This document shows, piece after piece, positions 32,233 to 43,015 of a DNA stretch of 64,000 nucleotides. A model generated the notes under the pieces. It had not been told where the DNA came from and did not search any database. It saw nothing but the letters and a program-made list of their open reading frames with translations. The translations under genes were made by a program, and so were the position numbers. Origin of the DNA: Shinisaurus crocodilurus (taxonomy: Eukaryota; Chordata; Lepidosauria; Squamata; Shinisauridae); NCBI GenBank assembly GCA_021292165.1, contig CM037876.1:104432324-104496323 (forward strand), given 5' to 3'. Numbering within the stretch: position 1 is the stretch's first letter; every line of letters starts with the position of its first letter.

Positions 32233-33884
32233 GTCCAGGAATTAGGGCAGCCTTACTTTATCTTCAAGCTCAACAGGGGTGGGTGGGGAATACTGAACTG
32301 GCAATTATATTACGATGCCTGCCAACTTCAGCAGATGATTCCCTTATTAACAGAAGACGAGGGAAAATACTGGGTCTCATTGGAGAACACAGTATTAGAG
32401 GGAATATCTCTAAGTGATTATTTATTCTTAAACAGAAAAAAGAATCTTAGGCATCTAATTCAAAATAGATACATTTTGACCACCTGTCAGAGTTGGATAA
32501 AATGGGCAGAGAGACTTTCCCTAGGGTTGTCTCCATTACTCCCACTGGAAAGTCACCCTAATTTTCAGAACCTACAATCTGGCCGAATGGAAAAATAGAG
32601 GATTGTATTGTCTTTACCATTTTTTTTTCATGAGGGTCAACCAATAACAATGGATCTTTTGAAAGAAAAGCTGGGTGAAGAAGCTCTTCCTTGGCTTTTG
32701 TTTTGTCAACTCCAATCTTTTTAAAGTTCTTCTCAGGTGAAGAAAGACACCGCCAGAAGTCTCACGAGGTTTGAAAATATAATAGCTGAGAATACAAGAA
32801 TGACTCAGGGATCCATTTCAGTTATTTTTATAATCAACTCTTGCAGTTTAAATTTGATATATGCTCCACATACACACACACACAAAACCTGGTGGGAAAT
32901 GAATTTGAAGGTTAAAGTGGGCGATGGTGAGTGTGACTGGCAAGATTTATGGAATAAGTCTCCCTACAGGTCAATTTCAGCCCGCACAAGAGAAATCTCT
33001 TTGATAATTGTTCACGGCTGGTACCTGACTCCGAGGCACCTCTCACTTATGACTCACTCAAACTCCCCACAGTGTTGGAGGGGGTGCCAAGAGTCAGGCA
33101 CATACCTGCATATGTGGTGGGACTCTGCAGAAGTTCAGCCCTTTTGGCGAGCGGTGATAACGGAGATTGCATTAATTACAAATCAACATATTCCAAATTC
33201 ACTGACTCTATTGTTATTAGATGATCTGCTTTTGGAAGAAATAAATAATCTGAATAGTAAGGAGTTATCAAATCAAATCTTTATTACGGTCCAAGACCAA
33301 GTAAGGAGTTAATTACTCACTTATTTGTAGCTGCCAGGCTCGCAACTGCAAGATTTTGGAAGGGTTTCAGCTTTCAGGGTTTCAGCTTTCAGGGCTTAGA
33401 CTATTGGTACAATATGGTATGGCAAACCGCCTTAATGGAGAAAATATCCCATAAGCTGAAGATGGCAAGGGGTCAAAGTAAACATGATTCATTTTATTTG
33501 ATTTGGCATGATTTTATTGTTTATATGACTAGGATGGAAAATCAGCATAATATTCCTTCACAATACAAAACGCTGTGGACACTATAAAGAATACTGAAAT
33601 GAAAAATGTATTTATTTTATATAATTGTTTAATTAAACAATTTAGGCCAAAAGTAGGCCCTTTATAACCTTACGCTCAGTACCTACCTAAGTTATTTTCT
33701 ACCACTTATAACTGATGTAACATGGATGTAGAATTATCGTCTGTTTTCTTTTTAGTTATATATTTTTCCCTTCTTTTTTCTTTCTTTCCATCTTTTCTTG
33801 TCTTTTTATTGTTTTGCTTATTTTTTGTATTGTCAAGCAGAAACTTAATAAAATATGTTAAAAGAAAGAAAGAAAGAAAAGAAG
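32233..33884 (+). mobile_element. 5'-truncated L1 with 15-bp TSD AAGAAACCCTGGTAC
   Basis: The 1652-bp body is flanked by AAGAAACCCTGGTAC at 32218-32232 and 33885-33899. It encodes the C-terminal part of L1 ORF2 in broken frames. Readable pieces include GWYLTPRHLS and CWRGCQESGTYLHMWWD (about 33013-33123), which line up with the same region of the full-length L1 at 39357-39470. The tail has AATAAA near 33847 and an (AAAG)n run. Frameshifts at several places make it dead. A 15-bp duplication and a purine tail are typical for target-primed reverse transcription. Confidence 0.92.
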
Positions 33885-33899
33885 AAGAAACCCTGGTAC

Positions 33900-34398
33900 T
33901 GAAAGATTCCTGTTCAGGCTGTCCACTAATGCAGTTCCCAGCATCAGTCTCATTGTATTATAGTAATCTTCTTTCCTCCTCCACACATATAAACAGAAGT
34001 GTTTTATAGCAACCCTCAAATTTCCTGTTTCCATAGAAGCATGTAAGGTAGTTTAAACGCTACAACAAACGTGTTGATTGGTTTATTAAAATCACCTCAT
34101 ATTCCATCTTCTAATTGTAGCAGTGTAAAGAAACTGCTGGTGTCACATGATGCCTGGTGACAACTTTGCAGTTCTGGCAAAGTGTATGAATTTCAGGGCA
34201 GAACACCACACCCTGAGGCAAATGCAGAGTTCTCATCCCTATCTTTGATGTATAATGCTAATGTGTGGGTGGGAAGGCATTTGTAAGGGGAAATCAGAGG
34301 ATTTAATCCTTCCCCTGCTTTTTCCATGGAAATTCCCTCACACTGTTGCCAGTTTTTAACCTGGTTTTTCCCAGCAGGACCCAAGACTAGAAGAAATA
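33900..34398. other. Non-coding stretch between two L1 insertions
   Basis: I see nothing to annotate. It ends in the MITE fragment at 34399-34450. Confidence 0.4.
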
Positions 34399-34450
34399 GT
34401 TGGGAGTTGTAGGCCAAAAACATCTAGGGATCCAAGGTTGGAGAACACTG
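34399..34450. repeat. Right half of a hAT MITE
   Basis: GTTGGGAGTTGTAGGCCAAA through GGTTGGAGAACACTG is the right end of the CAGTGTTCTCC family. The following GGCTAAAG and the variant CATCTAGGGATCCAAGG are shared with the MITE at 44940-45061 (there CATCTAGGATCCAAGG). The two loci are therefore copies of one insertion, not two independent ones. Confidence 0.85.
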
Positions 34451-34655
34451 GGCTAAAGTGTAAAAATATGGGGGGAGGAGCCTTCGCTGGCTATGGAGCA
34501 GTAGCTTTTCTGCCGAGCTCCCGGAATGATTTGAAAACATCTGCAAATACACAGGAAAGACAAATCGTGAGTTTAAACTCCTTTGCTGTTTACTTTCTGG
34601 AAGGTATGCAGATATAGAGCTAATAAAGAAATAACAAGAATAGCTTTCTTTTGAT

Positions 34656-35780
34656 GTGCTTCGCTCTGGATTGTTTATGAGCTCCAGACGGGTGAAAAAG
34701 TCCCTACCCCCTCTTTGGAAACGCGATTGGGCGCATCCCTCGGATAACAGTTTGAAAAGGCTAATTAGGATCCTTGACACTAAAGATATTGAATGTTCTT
34801 ATCAAACTGAGCAACTGGGTCCTGATAAGAAGATACGAGGTAGTGAAAGTTCCGAGACAGCGAGGGGGAAGGGCGGAAAAATGGCGGATTCAGCTGGCAA
34901 ATTCCCTGCTGGTGCCAAGCCAAAGGCAACATCTCCAGCCAAGCTTAAAGGGGCAGCACCAGATTGGGAGAAAATTCTATTAAAGTTTCAAAGCTCTATG
35001 GAAGCAGGCCAGCAGAAACAAATAGAAGCAATTGAGAAATTTCAAAATCTGCATCAAGAGGATATGAAGCACATGCGAAAGACCATAGATCATTTAGGGG
35101 TTCAAGTTAAAGAGCTGCAAGTTAGAGTGGATAAGGTGGAAAAACTCCAGGTGAAGGATGAAAAAAGTTTTGAAAAGTATAAAATGAAATTTAATGAGAT
35201 GGAAATACAGATGATTAACATGCAAGACAGGCAACGTCGTTCCAACATTCGGATCAGAGGCTTCCCCATGGAGATGGGGGAGACTGGATATAAGTTAAGA
35301 GGCAGTATTTTGGAATGGATGAGTGAAGCTGTCTCTGGAGAAACAATTTTTTGGGATGATATGGACATTGAGATTGTGCATAGAGTGGGAGCATTAAGGC
35401 GTGGTATGACATCCAGAGATGTTGTACTGAAATTTGCAAATTTATACAAGAAGGATGTCTTCATGAAAGAGATTAGAAAGAAAGGACAAGTAGCTTTTAA
35501 GGGGGCTACTTTGCAAATCTACAATGATCTTTGTCAGCAAACAATAAAGTGGAGGCGAAGTGTTAAACCGTGTACAGCAGTCTTGATCAGAAAGGGATTA
35601 CAATACAATTGGGGTTACCCAGTTTTTCTTACTTTTGTGTGGAACAGTAAGAGATACAAGATCTCATCATGTGATCAAGGCATGGGCCTGCTGGGAGAGT
35701 TGGGGCTTCATGATGATGCGGAGGGTCCAGAATCGATGGGTCAACTGGAAGAAGAAGGAGCCAGTGGAGGAATTGTATAA
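34656..35780 (+). CDS. L1 ORF1 protein (RNA-binding chaperone)
   Basis: The frame is 374 residues and uninterrupted. L1 ORF1p coats the L1 RNA as a trimer and is needed for retrotransposition. Residues about 130-190 are rich in K/E/L heptads (EAIEKFQNLHQEDMKHM, VKELQVRVDKVEKLQ), a coiled coil. An RRM-like part follows from SNIRIRGFPMEMGETG with IEIVHRVGALRRG. Then comes the C-terminal domain with KWRRSVKPCTAVLIRKGLQY. The start could also be a later ATG (34677), which would drop seven residues. The basic, low-complexity N-terminal region is usual for L1. Its function in this copy is not assured because ORF2 is broken. Confidence 0.88.
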   Translation: MLRSGLFMSSRRVKKSLPPLWKRDWAHPSDNSLKRLIRILDTKDIECSYQTEQLGPDKKIRGSESSETARGKGGKMADSAGKFPAGAKPKATSPAKLKGAAPDWEKILLKFQSSMEAGQQKQIEAIEKFQNLHQEDMKHMRKTIDHLGVQVKELQVRVDKVEKLQVKDEKSFEKYKMKFNEMEIQMINMQDRQRRSNIRIRGFPMEMGETGYKLRGSILEWMSEAVSGETIFWDDMDIEIVHRVGALRRGMTSRDVVLKFANLYKKDVFMKEIRKKGQVAFKGATLQIYNDLCQQTIKWRRSVKPCTAVLIRKGLQYNWGYPVFLTFVWNSKRYKISSCDQGMGLLGELGLHDDAEGPESMGQLEEEGASGGIV

Positions 35781-36043
35781 GAGGTCGTTTCAACACGAGA
35801 AGAAAAAAGAAATAGAAAATGTTTTATAAAGAAGTTATCCGGGAGGGAATGAGGGGCTGCTGTTCGGGCTGGTGATGGGTCCTTTCCCCCCCCCCTGGGA
35901 TAGGTGGGTAGGTTTAGGGTGGGGCAAGTTGCCCTGGCTAAGCAGGGGGGATAGTTTAGATGAATGTGGGGGTGGGTTAAGGGGTATGTTATTGTGTATT
36001 ATTTTCACTTTTGGGGACCAAAAAGAAAAAATGATGTTAATAG

Positions 36044-39000
36044 ATGGATTATAAGTTAAGAATTTCAACTTTAAATGTTAAGGGGCTAGGTTCAGTTACT
36101 AAGAGAAGGCGAATAGAAGTACTTCTAAAGAAGGATAAGGCAGATATTATATTCTTGCAAGAAACGCACCAGGCAAGGAAAGGAGTCAATGAATTGAAAT
36201 TGAGGTGGTCTAGAATATATGAGATAGCATGTGGATCATCTAAATCGCGAGGAGTAGCAATTATAATTTCAAAGAATTGTGGTTTTAATGTTTTAAAGGT
36301 GAAAAAGGATGATACAGGTAGATATATTATAATGTATGGGACCTTGGGAGGGGAAGAATATGTTATTGTTAATGTTTATGCTCCCAATCAAAATCAAGGA
36401 GAATTTTATCAACATGTGTTTAAAGAAATGGGTAATTTTCAAAATCAAAGGGTTATTATGGCTGGGGACTTTAACATGGTATTGGATAGAAGAAAAGACA
36501 AATCCAATCCGACGAGAGAAGATCAGAGAAATAATCTAACGATCTTGAATAAGTTAATTAGTAAGGAAGGTTTGCTAGATGTTTGGAGAGGGGTCAAGGG
36601 GAATGAGGAAAGATATACATTTTACTCATCAGCAAATAAGAATTATTCTAGGATAGATTTTATTTTTGTGTCCAGGACACTGTTTTCAAGGGTCCTGGGC
36701 ACAGAGATAGGAGTGATAAAAGTTACAGATCATGCTTTGGTTAACATGGATTTGAAGATACATAAGGATTATAGAGAAGCGAAAAGATGGAGATTGAATT
36801 GTAATATTTTTCGTTATAAACATTTAACAGAGAAAATAGAGAAGGAATTGAGGGAAATTTGGGAATTTAATCAAACAGAAGAATGTACTGAAGCGATAAT
36901 ATGGGATACAATGAAGAGTGTAATGAGAGGAATAGGATTGAGAGAGGCAATAAATTTGAGGAAACAACAAGAAGTTTTTTATCAAAAGCTAGAGGGGGAG
37001 ATTAGGGATTTGGAAAAGAAGTATTTAGAGAAGAGGGATAAAAAGATTTTTGCAGAATTACAGGGTAAAAGGAAAGAATTGGAGAATAAAGAACTGGACA
37101 GGGTACAAAGGAATTTGATTTACACAAAAAGGGAGTATTTTGAGAATAGTAATAAAAACTCTAAAATGTTGGCTAGATTAGCACAAAAAAAAAAGAAAAA
37201 AGCTTAGTGGGGATGATTAAAGATAAGAGGGGTAAAGAATATAATCTAGTAAAGGATAAATTGAAAATTTTTCATGAATATTATACGGAGTTATATAAGG
37301 CAGGAAAATGGTCGGAAGCTGAGAGTAGAAGATATATCGAGAAAAATTTAAAAATAAAAATCCAGGATGAAGATAGAGAGAAAATGGAGCAACCATTCAC
37401 AGAAATTGAAATAGAAAGTGCTATAAATAAATTAAAACAGGGGAAAACGCCAGGACTGGATGGTCTGGGGGCGGAATATTATAAAGTCTTTAAAAAAATG
37501 TTAATTCCGAAGTTAAAACGGTTGTTTAATGATATTTTACAGGGGGGAGAGATCCCCCCGTCATGGAAACAGTCCTTGACCATTTTAATCCCGAAACCAA
37601 GGAAGGATTTAGCAGAACCAGGTTCTTATAGACCAATATCATTAATTAATCAAGATGCTAAACTATTGACAGCAATTTTAGCTAGAAGAATGAATAGTTT
37701 TCTAAATAAGTATATAGGGATAGATCAATGTGGGTTTATTCAAGGAAGACAAATGGCAGATTTAACAAGAAGGGTTCTGAATATAATTTATTTAATAAAG
37801 AAAAATAATTTGAAAGCGGGGGTTCTTGCATTGGATATTTTTAAAGCCTTTGATTGTGTGGAATGGCCAGCATTAAAGATGTTAATAAAAACTATGGGGT
37901 TTGGAGAAAAATTTATAGGTATTACTAACCAATTATATACTCATAATGTCACGTCGGTAATTGTAAATGATGGAATAACAGAAACTATTAGCCTAGGCCG
38001 CGGAACTAGACAGCGTTGTCCCCTTTCCCCAGTATTATTTGTGTTAGTTATGGAATTGTTAGCGAATTCGATAAGACAGGAGAAGAAATTACTGGGGATA
38101 GGAATAGAGACCAAATGTAAGATAAACCTTTTGCAGATGATATCTTGTTAACATTAGAAAGGCCTATAGAAAATTGGGATTGGATAGAGAAACATTTAGA
38201 TGAATTTAGAGAAGTAACAGGGTTAAAAGTTAATTGGGATAAATCGGAGATAATGACATTTAATTATAGTAAACTGGAGGAAAGGGGATTTAAACAAAGG
38301 GGAGTGGATATAAAGATAAAAAATATAATTAAATATTTAGGTATTGATATATTAAAAGATTTGGATAAAATAGGGGAATGTAATTTTAAAAAACTAAAAG
38401 ATGAAGTTAAAATCAAATAGAGGATTATAAAAAATTGGGATTATCGTGGTTTGGTAGGATAGCTTTGATTAAAATGAAGATTTTACCGAAGTTTAATTTT
38501 TTATTTAGAATGATACCATATAAGATATCAGAGAAAGAAATTAAAGAGTGGCAAGTAATGTTAAATAGCTATTGTAATGGGGGGAAAAAATCAAGGATTA
38601 CTAAGAATAGATGGTATAAAGCTCAAAAAATAGGGGGACTTGGTCTCCCTAATTTAAAATGGTATTATATAGCTAATCAACTTAGATATATCATGGATAT
38701 TATTGTTAGAAAAGATTTTATGTGGTGGGAAATAGAAGCATTTGAATTGGGTAATAGGGTGGATAAATTCTTATTTACAAAACAAGGACATATTATGACA
38801 AAAAGATTAGAAAATCCCTTTTTAAAAAATATGTTAGAAATTTGGGGTAGAAATAAGGAAATATTTTTACCAGGTATATCCCCGCTTACTCCAGTGGTGG
38901 TTATGGAAGATTTTCCCGAGAATGTTAGACATTTAGAACGAATTTTTAGAGAGAAAAAGGTGATAACTTTAATGGATTGGCTGGAAAAAATGGAGACAAG

Positions 39001-39876
39001 ACAGCAAATAATTGATAGGGTTGGGGCAGGAAGAATTTCTTGGTTAAATTTAATTCAATTAGTACAATGGGGTAAGAAATGGAAGAGGAGACATGAGCAT
39101 GAAAGGGATTTCACTGCATTTGAGCAGGTGGTTATGTCTAGAGAACTTGTAGAAGGAAATGCATCAGCTAGGGGTCTTACAAAGATGTTATATAAAATGT
39201 TGCAGAAATCAGAAGAGCAAGCAGAAAATCTTAAAATAGTTTGGGATACAGAGTTTGAAGAGGAAATATCAAAGGATGAGTGGAATAAGATTTGGGATAG
39301 GTGAATATTGAAAAATATGTCTATAAGAATTAAAGAGAATTTTTATAAGCTAATTTGGAGATGGTATTTGACCCCAGTGAGATTAAATAGAATAGATAAT
39401 AAATGTTCTCCAATGTGTTGGCGAGGATGTCAGGAGTTGGGTACATATGCTCATATGTGGTGGAGTTGTAAAAATGTAATGGATTTTTGGAAAATGATTT
39501 TGAGGAAATATCAGAAATTGTTGGAGTTGATTTAGAGGTATGCCCTAAACTAGCTTTGCTAACAATAACGGAAAAGGTGATCGGTTCTCAAAATGTTAAA
39601 GAATTAATCATAAATTTGTTAACGGCAGGTAGACTAATGATAGCAAGGAAATGGAAAATCCAGCAAGTTTTCACTATTAGTGAATGGTATAAGGAAGTAT
39701 GGGATATGGCTTTGAATGATATGTTGACTTGTAATATTAAATGCAAAAGGGGTCAATTAAAGAAAAATAATTTTAAGGATATTTGGGGTTTATTTTTGGA
39801 ATATGTGTTTAAAAGGGGGAAAGGGAGTTTACCCTGTCAAGATTTATTGTATTTTTGGAATAATGAACAATTATAG
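36044..39876 (+). pseudogene. L1 ORF2 (endonuclease-reverse transcriptase), disrupted
   Basis: The endonuclease domain is intact from 36044: STLNVKGLGS (catalytic Asn), FLQETHQ (Glu), NVYAPNQNQGEF, MAGDFNMVLD (Asp) and VTDHALV (His). The frame shifts in an A-rich run at about 37183-37199. The reverse transcriptase follows: QGKTPGLDGLGAEYYK, YRPISLIN, IQGRQMADL, LALDIFKAFDCVEW and GTRQRCPLSPVLF, where the usual Gly after RQ is Arg. The catalytic FADD box (38129-38140) is in the next frame after a shift near 38130. Another shift is near 38405-38430, an in-frame TGA at 39302-39304, and another shift near 39520. The C-terminal Cys/His motif CWRGCQELGTYAHMWWSC is at about 39418-39471. At least four frameshifts and one stop make it non-functional in trans and cis. 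Confidence 0.93.
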
Positions 39877-40005
39877 AGTTATTGGATTGTTTGGTCCCAT
39901 GGTGATGGGAGCACAATATTAGTTATGTGTGTATGTTATTTTCTTTGTATTGTTTTAAAATTTAATAAAAATATTTAAAAAAAAATAATAAAGTGTAAAA
40001 ATATG

Positions 40006-40110
40006 CATTTTAGGGGGATTTGCAGTTTTTTGGAAGTGCAAATTTGCACAAGTCTGCACAAACACAAGTTTGTGAAACAGAAAATAATCTGTTTCCAAAT
40101 TGGGGAGGTG
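40006..40110. repeat. Duplicated flank shared with 45082-45176
   Basis: CATTTTAGGGGGATTTGCAG to AATAATCTGTTTCCAA is nearly identical to the block that follows the MITE at 45061. With 34399-34470 it makes a roughly 170-bp duplication that the L1 later split. It contains a self-complementary GTGCAAATTTGCAC. The two copies part company after CTGTTTCCAA. Confidence 0.85.
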
Positions 40111-40369
40111 GGGTGGTGGTGGTTAATCCCTCTGCCAGCCAGTTTTCTCTTACAACAAGTGCTCCCCACCCCCACCTTGAATTGACATTACCTCAGCAAA
40201 TGTAAGTTTAGGAACATACGTCTGCCAAGGTAATATACTACAAGTGACTGGACGTCTACAACTTGAAGACACATTTTTTTTATTAGTGATAGATTAATTG
40301 CCCCCATCATAATTCGTAATTCATTTGCCAAGTTACAAATCCAGGGTTATGGACTTGGATGAAGGCTAT

Positions 40370-40797
40370 TATTTATTTATTTATTTATTTATTATTTGCA
40401 TTTATTTATCGCCCATCTGGCCGGCAAACCGGCCACCCTGGGCGATGTACAGAAAATAAAACAGAATAAAATACATTAAAACATTTTTCTCCATTAAAAT
40501 ACATTAAAACAGTATAAAATTTTAAAATCTTAGCCCACCCCATATTCCCGCCTGAATAACCAAGTTTTTAATGAGCGGCGGAAGCTCAGCAGAGAGGGGC
40601 ATGGCGGAGGTCACTTGGGAGAGAGTTCCATAGTACGGGGGCTGCCACAGAGAAGGCCCTCTTCCTCGTCCCGACCAGTCTAGCTGCTCTGGCTGAAGGG
40701 ACAAGGAGAAGGCCGTCTGTGGCAGATCTTGTTGAGCAGCCCACTTGGTGTTGCTGGAGACGCTCCTTGAGATAGACTGGACCGGAGCCGTGTTACT
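40370..40797 (-). mobile_element. L2-like LINE 3' end, minus strand
   Basis: On the minus strand it runs through the conserved end of the ORF and the 3' UTR: a CCACAGACGGCCTTCTCC region, GAAGAGGGCCTTCTCTGTGG, AAACTTGGTTATTCAGGCGG, GAATATGGGGTGGGCTAAG, then CGCCCAGGGTGGCCGG and a TAAATAAATA end. A plus-strand piece with the same AGGCGGGAATATGGGGTGGG block is at 62835-63000. Only the last 430 bases are present. Confidence 0.8.
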
Positions 40798-40831
40798 ACA
40801 AGATTGTGAAGTACTTTCAGATTTTTGCACA

Positions 40832-41665
40832 TACATGTCACCAAAACTCCCTTAGGGCTCTTACAATGTTCCCATTAATACTATAGGGGTTACATTACAG
40901 GTCCACCTATTCTTTACTTGGTGAAGACTTCATGGGTGTGCCCTTCTTCTAGTTCTCCCTCTGATGACTTAATCATCTCCCTTTGTAGTAGCAACCCATT
41001 TCCATTCCTCATCTTCCTATGACCTGGGAGGTTCATTATTTTATTATTTCTATACATAGTGATGTAAGTAACCCCACTTTTGCACAATAAACTGTGGTAA
41101 ATTCCCGTCATTATTATTTACATACATTCTTGTAGTCTTAGAGGAATGTCTGCTGATATCTTATCCTTTTCTTCGTCATTGAAAGCAAATGTCCTAACAA
41201 TTATTATACATGGCTCCAATCTCTGAACAGCTAATACAAGGAGAATCACGGTAATTATTACTATATCCACAAAGTGCCAACCGCCATGATTAAACTTACT
41301 TAAAAAGACATCAAAGTTAGGACTTGGTATGCTAAAGCACATATGAGTGGATATATAAACTATGTTACTTGTAATTGTAATATTTATTGTTAAGTCCTCA
41401 AACTTGCATGTAAATTTATACGGTGTAACTTGAAATTCTAGCATTATCATTGTTAAGTCCTCAAATTTGAATGTGAAAACATTAAGGTTTTATACTCAAA
41501 ATGGTAGTATGTATTCAAAAATTTCTAAAATATATATATAATTTTTTGTAAAAGGTTTAATTAAATGGATAAAAGTAAGTTTAATCATGGCGGCGTTGGC
41601 ACTTTGTGGATATAGTAATAATTACCGTGATTCTCCTTGTATTAGCTGTTTAATGTTATTTAAGC
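40832..41665. mobile_element. Unclassified foldback element, older copy
   Basis: The left part (about 40840-41302) matches the minus orientation of the monomer at 47948-51183, from ACTCCCTTAGGGCTC to CGCCATGATTAAACTTACTT. The right part (about 41308-41655) runs in plus orientation from AAAGTTAGGACTTGGTATGC to ACCGTGATTCTCCTTGTATT. The two meet head to head. The innermost 77 bases, including AGAATCACGGTAATTATTAC, form inverted arms round a loop of about 280 bases. It differs from the younger copy at many positions and has lost most of the internal region. Target duplications could not be fixed. Confidence 0.8.
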
Positions 41666-41827
41666 TGCTGCTTCTTCTTCTCCTTCTCCTTCTTTCCTTC
41701 GTGTGTGTGTGTGCTTATTTAATTGCTTTAATGTTCTATTTATCTAAACTTATTTCTGGCCGCCTAGATATATGTTGATACATTTTATTGTTAATGTGTG
41801 CAATAATTGCAAGGATCCTATTCAGCA

Positions 41828-41990
41828 CTAGCGCGAACATAAATTACATTGTGCTAATGCAAGCTACCTCTAGCGCAATGCTAATCGTTTTGCTGGCGCA
41901 ATGTGTTTCCCCAGAAAACCTGTCACGCTAGCAAATGCTACAGCCATCGCAGTAGAGGTAGCTTATGCTAACGCAATGTAATTCTGCCCA
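41828..41990. repeat. Imperfect foldback repeat, about 160 bp
   Basis: AATTACATTGTGCTAATGCA with AGCTACCTCTAGCGC on the left faces GAGGTAGCTTATGCTAACGC and AATGTAATTC on the right. It has a MITE-like form and no recognised termini. Confidence 0.6.
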
Positions 41991-42029
41991 AACCCAAAGT
42001 ATACATATGATGGGATATAAATACATTAA

Positions 42030-42125
42030 CAGTGCAATCCAATGTGTGTCTACTCAGAAGTAAGTCTCACTGAGTTCAATGGGAATGACTTTGCTGGAAG
42101 TAATTGCGCATAGGATTGTGCTGCA
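42030..42125. repeat. Short inverted repeat of the GCAATCCTAT family
   Basis: CAGTGCAATCCAATGTGTG faces GCGCATAGGATTGTGCTG, with TACTCAGAAGTAAGTCTCAC inside. It is the best preserved of several copies in the window. The CAG/CTG ends resemble hAT termini, but the flanks do not show a clear duplication. Confidence 0.6.
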
Positions 42126-42244
42126 AATGTGTAAATAAGTAGATGGGCATTTGTTTCTTCATACAGCTTGATGAAGTTGTGCAAATCGAAGTGTGGGAAT
42201 GGCCACTAGCTTAGATCTTTTTAAAAAGGGAATTAACTGATTGA

Positions 42245-42665
42245 GGGCACAGTCCAACGGGGCTGCCCGTAACCTTCTGGACTCAGAAGATTACGGGCAA
42301 ACTATGCAGGGTGGGAGGAGTGAGGAGGTGATCTTCACCCCTGTGCTCCTCCTGCCCTGCAAATCAGCTAGAGACGCTCGATTTCAGCTGTCTAGCTGCG
42401 GCGCTTCGGATGGGGAGGGAAGGGGGCTGGAGTGCCACCAGGATACATCATATCCTGGCAGACCCAGTTTCCTCCTCTCCCCCCCCCGAAACGCCCTCCT
42501 CACCCCTTCTCTGAGGTCACTCTTAAGACCTTGAAGATGCAGACAACATGGTTCTTTCCAATGCCAGCTCTGGGGGAGGGAGGGGGATCTGAGCACAGAT
42601 CCGAAACTCTGAGGTCAGAGCTTTTTCCTCGAATCTGGGAATCCAAGTGATCCTATGGTGCCTAG
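42245..42665. repeat. About 0.4-kb G/C-rich dispersed repeat, copy 1
   Basis: It shares blocks with 44160-44620 and 54190-54612, including GCCCGTAA..CTTCTGGACTC, GTGCTCCTCCTGCC and a GAGGTCAGAGCT block. It ends near CCTATGGTGCCTAGACAGC. There is no coding frame. The inner blocks are partly rearranged compared with the other copies. Confidence 0.55.
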
Positions 42666-42849
42666 ACAGCATCGGATCCCCCACCCCGCTCACAGCTAGC
42701 AGAGAAAGCACTGTGTTGGCTGCGTTTCCGAGGTCTTAAGAGTGATCTCGGAGAAGGGGTGAAGAGGGTGTTCTGGGGGCGAGGAGGGGAGGAGGCAGGG
42801 TCCGCCAGAATATGTTCTGCCCAGGAGGTTGAACCTATTAACACCTATT
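42666..42849. repeat. Inverted partner of the 0.4-kb repeat
   Basis: GGTCTTAAGAGTGATCTCGGAGAAGG at 42732 is the inverted partner of CTTCTCTGAGGTCACTCTTAAGACC at 42508. The two neighbouring segments therefore form a foldback around 42620-42640. Confidence 0.6.
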
Positions 42850-43015
42850 AAATGCTATAGCTAAATGGAGCCTCCATGTACAGAGGCAGTATATTTCTAA
42901 TTATCAGATGGGGGTTGGTGGCAAAAGTATGGGATTGCCATTACCTTCATGCCCTCTTTGTGAGCTTATAGAAGCCTAGATGGGTCTCTGGTCTGACCCA
43001 GCATATCAATTTGTA
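42850..43015 (+). mobile_element. CR1/L3-like LINE tail, diverged
   Basis: GAGCCTCCATGTACAGAGGC, ATCAGATGGGGGTTGGTGGC, CTTCATGCCCTCTTTGTGAG and GATGGGTCTCTGGTCTGACC match the second LINE-tail subfamily at 31079-31400 in the same order. Confidence 0.65.

Larger units (their letters stand above)
34471..39988 (+). mobile_element. Full-length L1 retrotransposon, 17-bp TSD
   Basis: The 5518-bp body starts GGGGGAGGAGCCTTCGCTGG and ends with AATAAA at 39964-39969 and an A-rich tail. TAAAGTGTAAAAATATG is present on both sides (34454-34470 and 39989-40005). It has a 185-bp 5' region, ORF1, a 263-bp spacer and ORF2. ORF1 is intact, while ORF2 has several frame breaks. The unoccupied target survives as a paralogue at 45065-45081. 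A full-length body suggests a fairly recent insertion. Confidence 0.95.

Noticed and set aside
34656..35780. Host gene with coiled coil and RRM-like domain
   Set aside because: It lies inside a 5.5-kb unit with a 17-bp target duplication followed by an L1 ORF2, so it is L1 ORF1.
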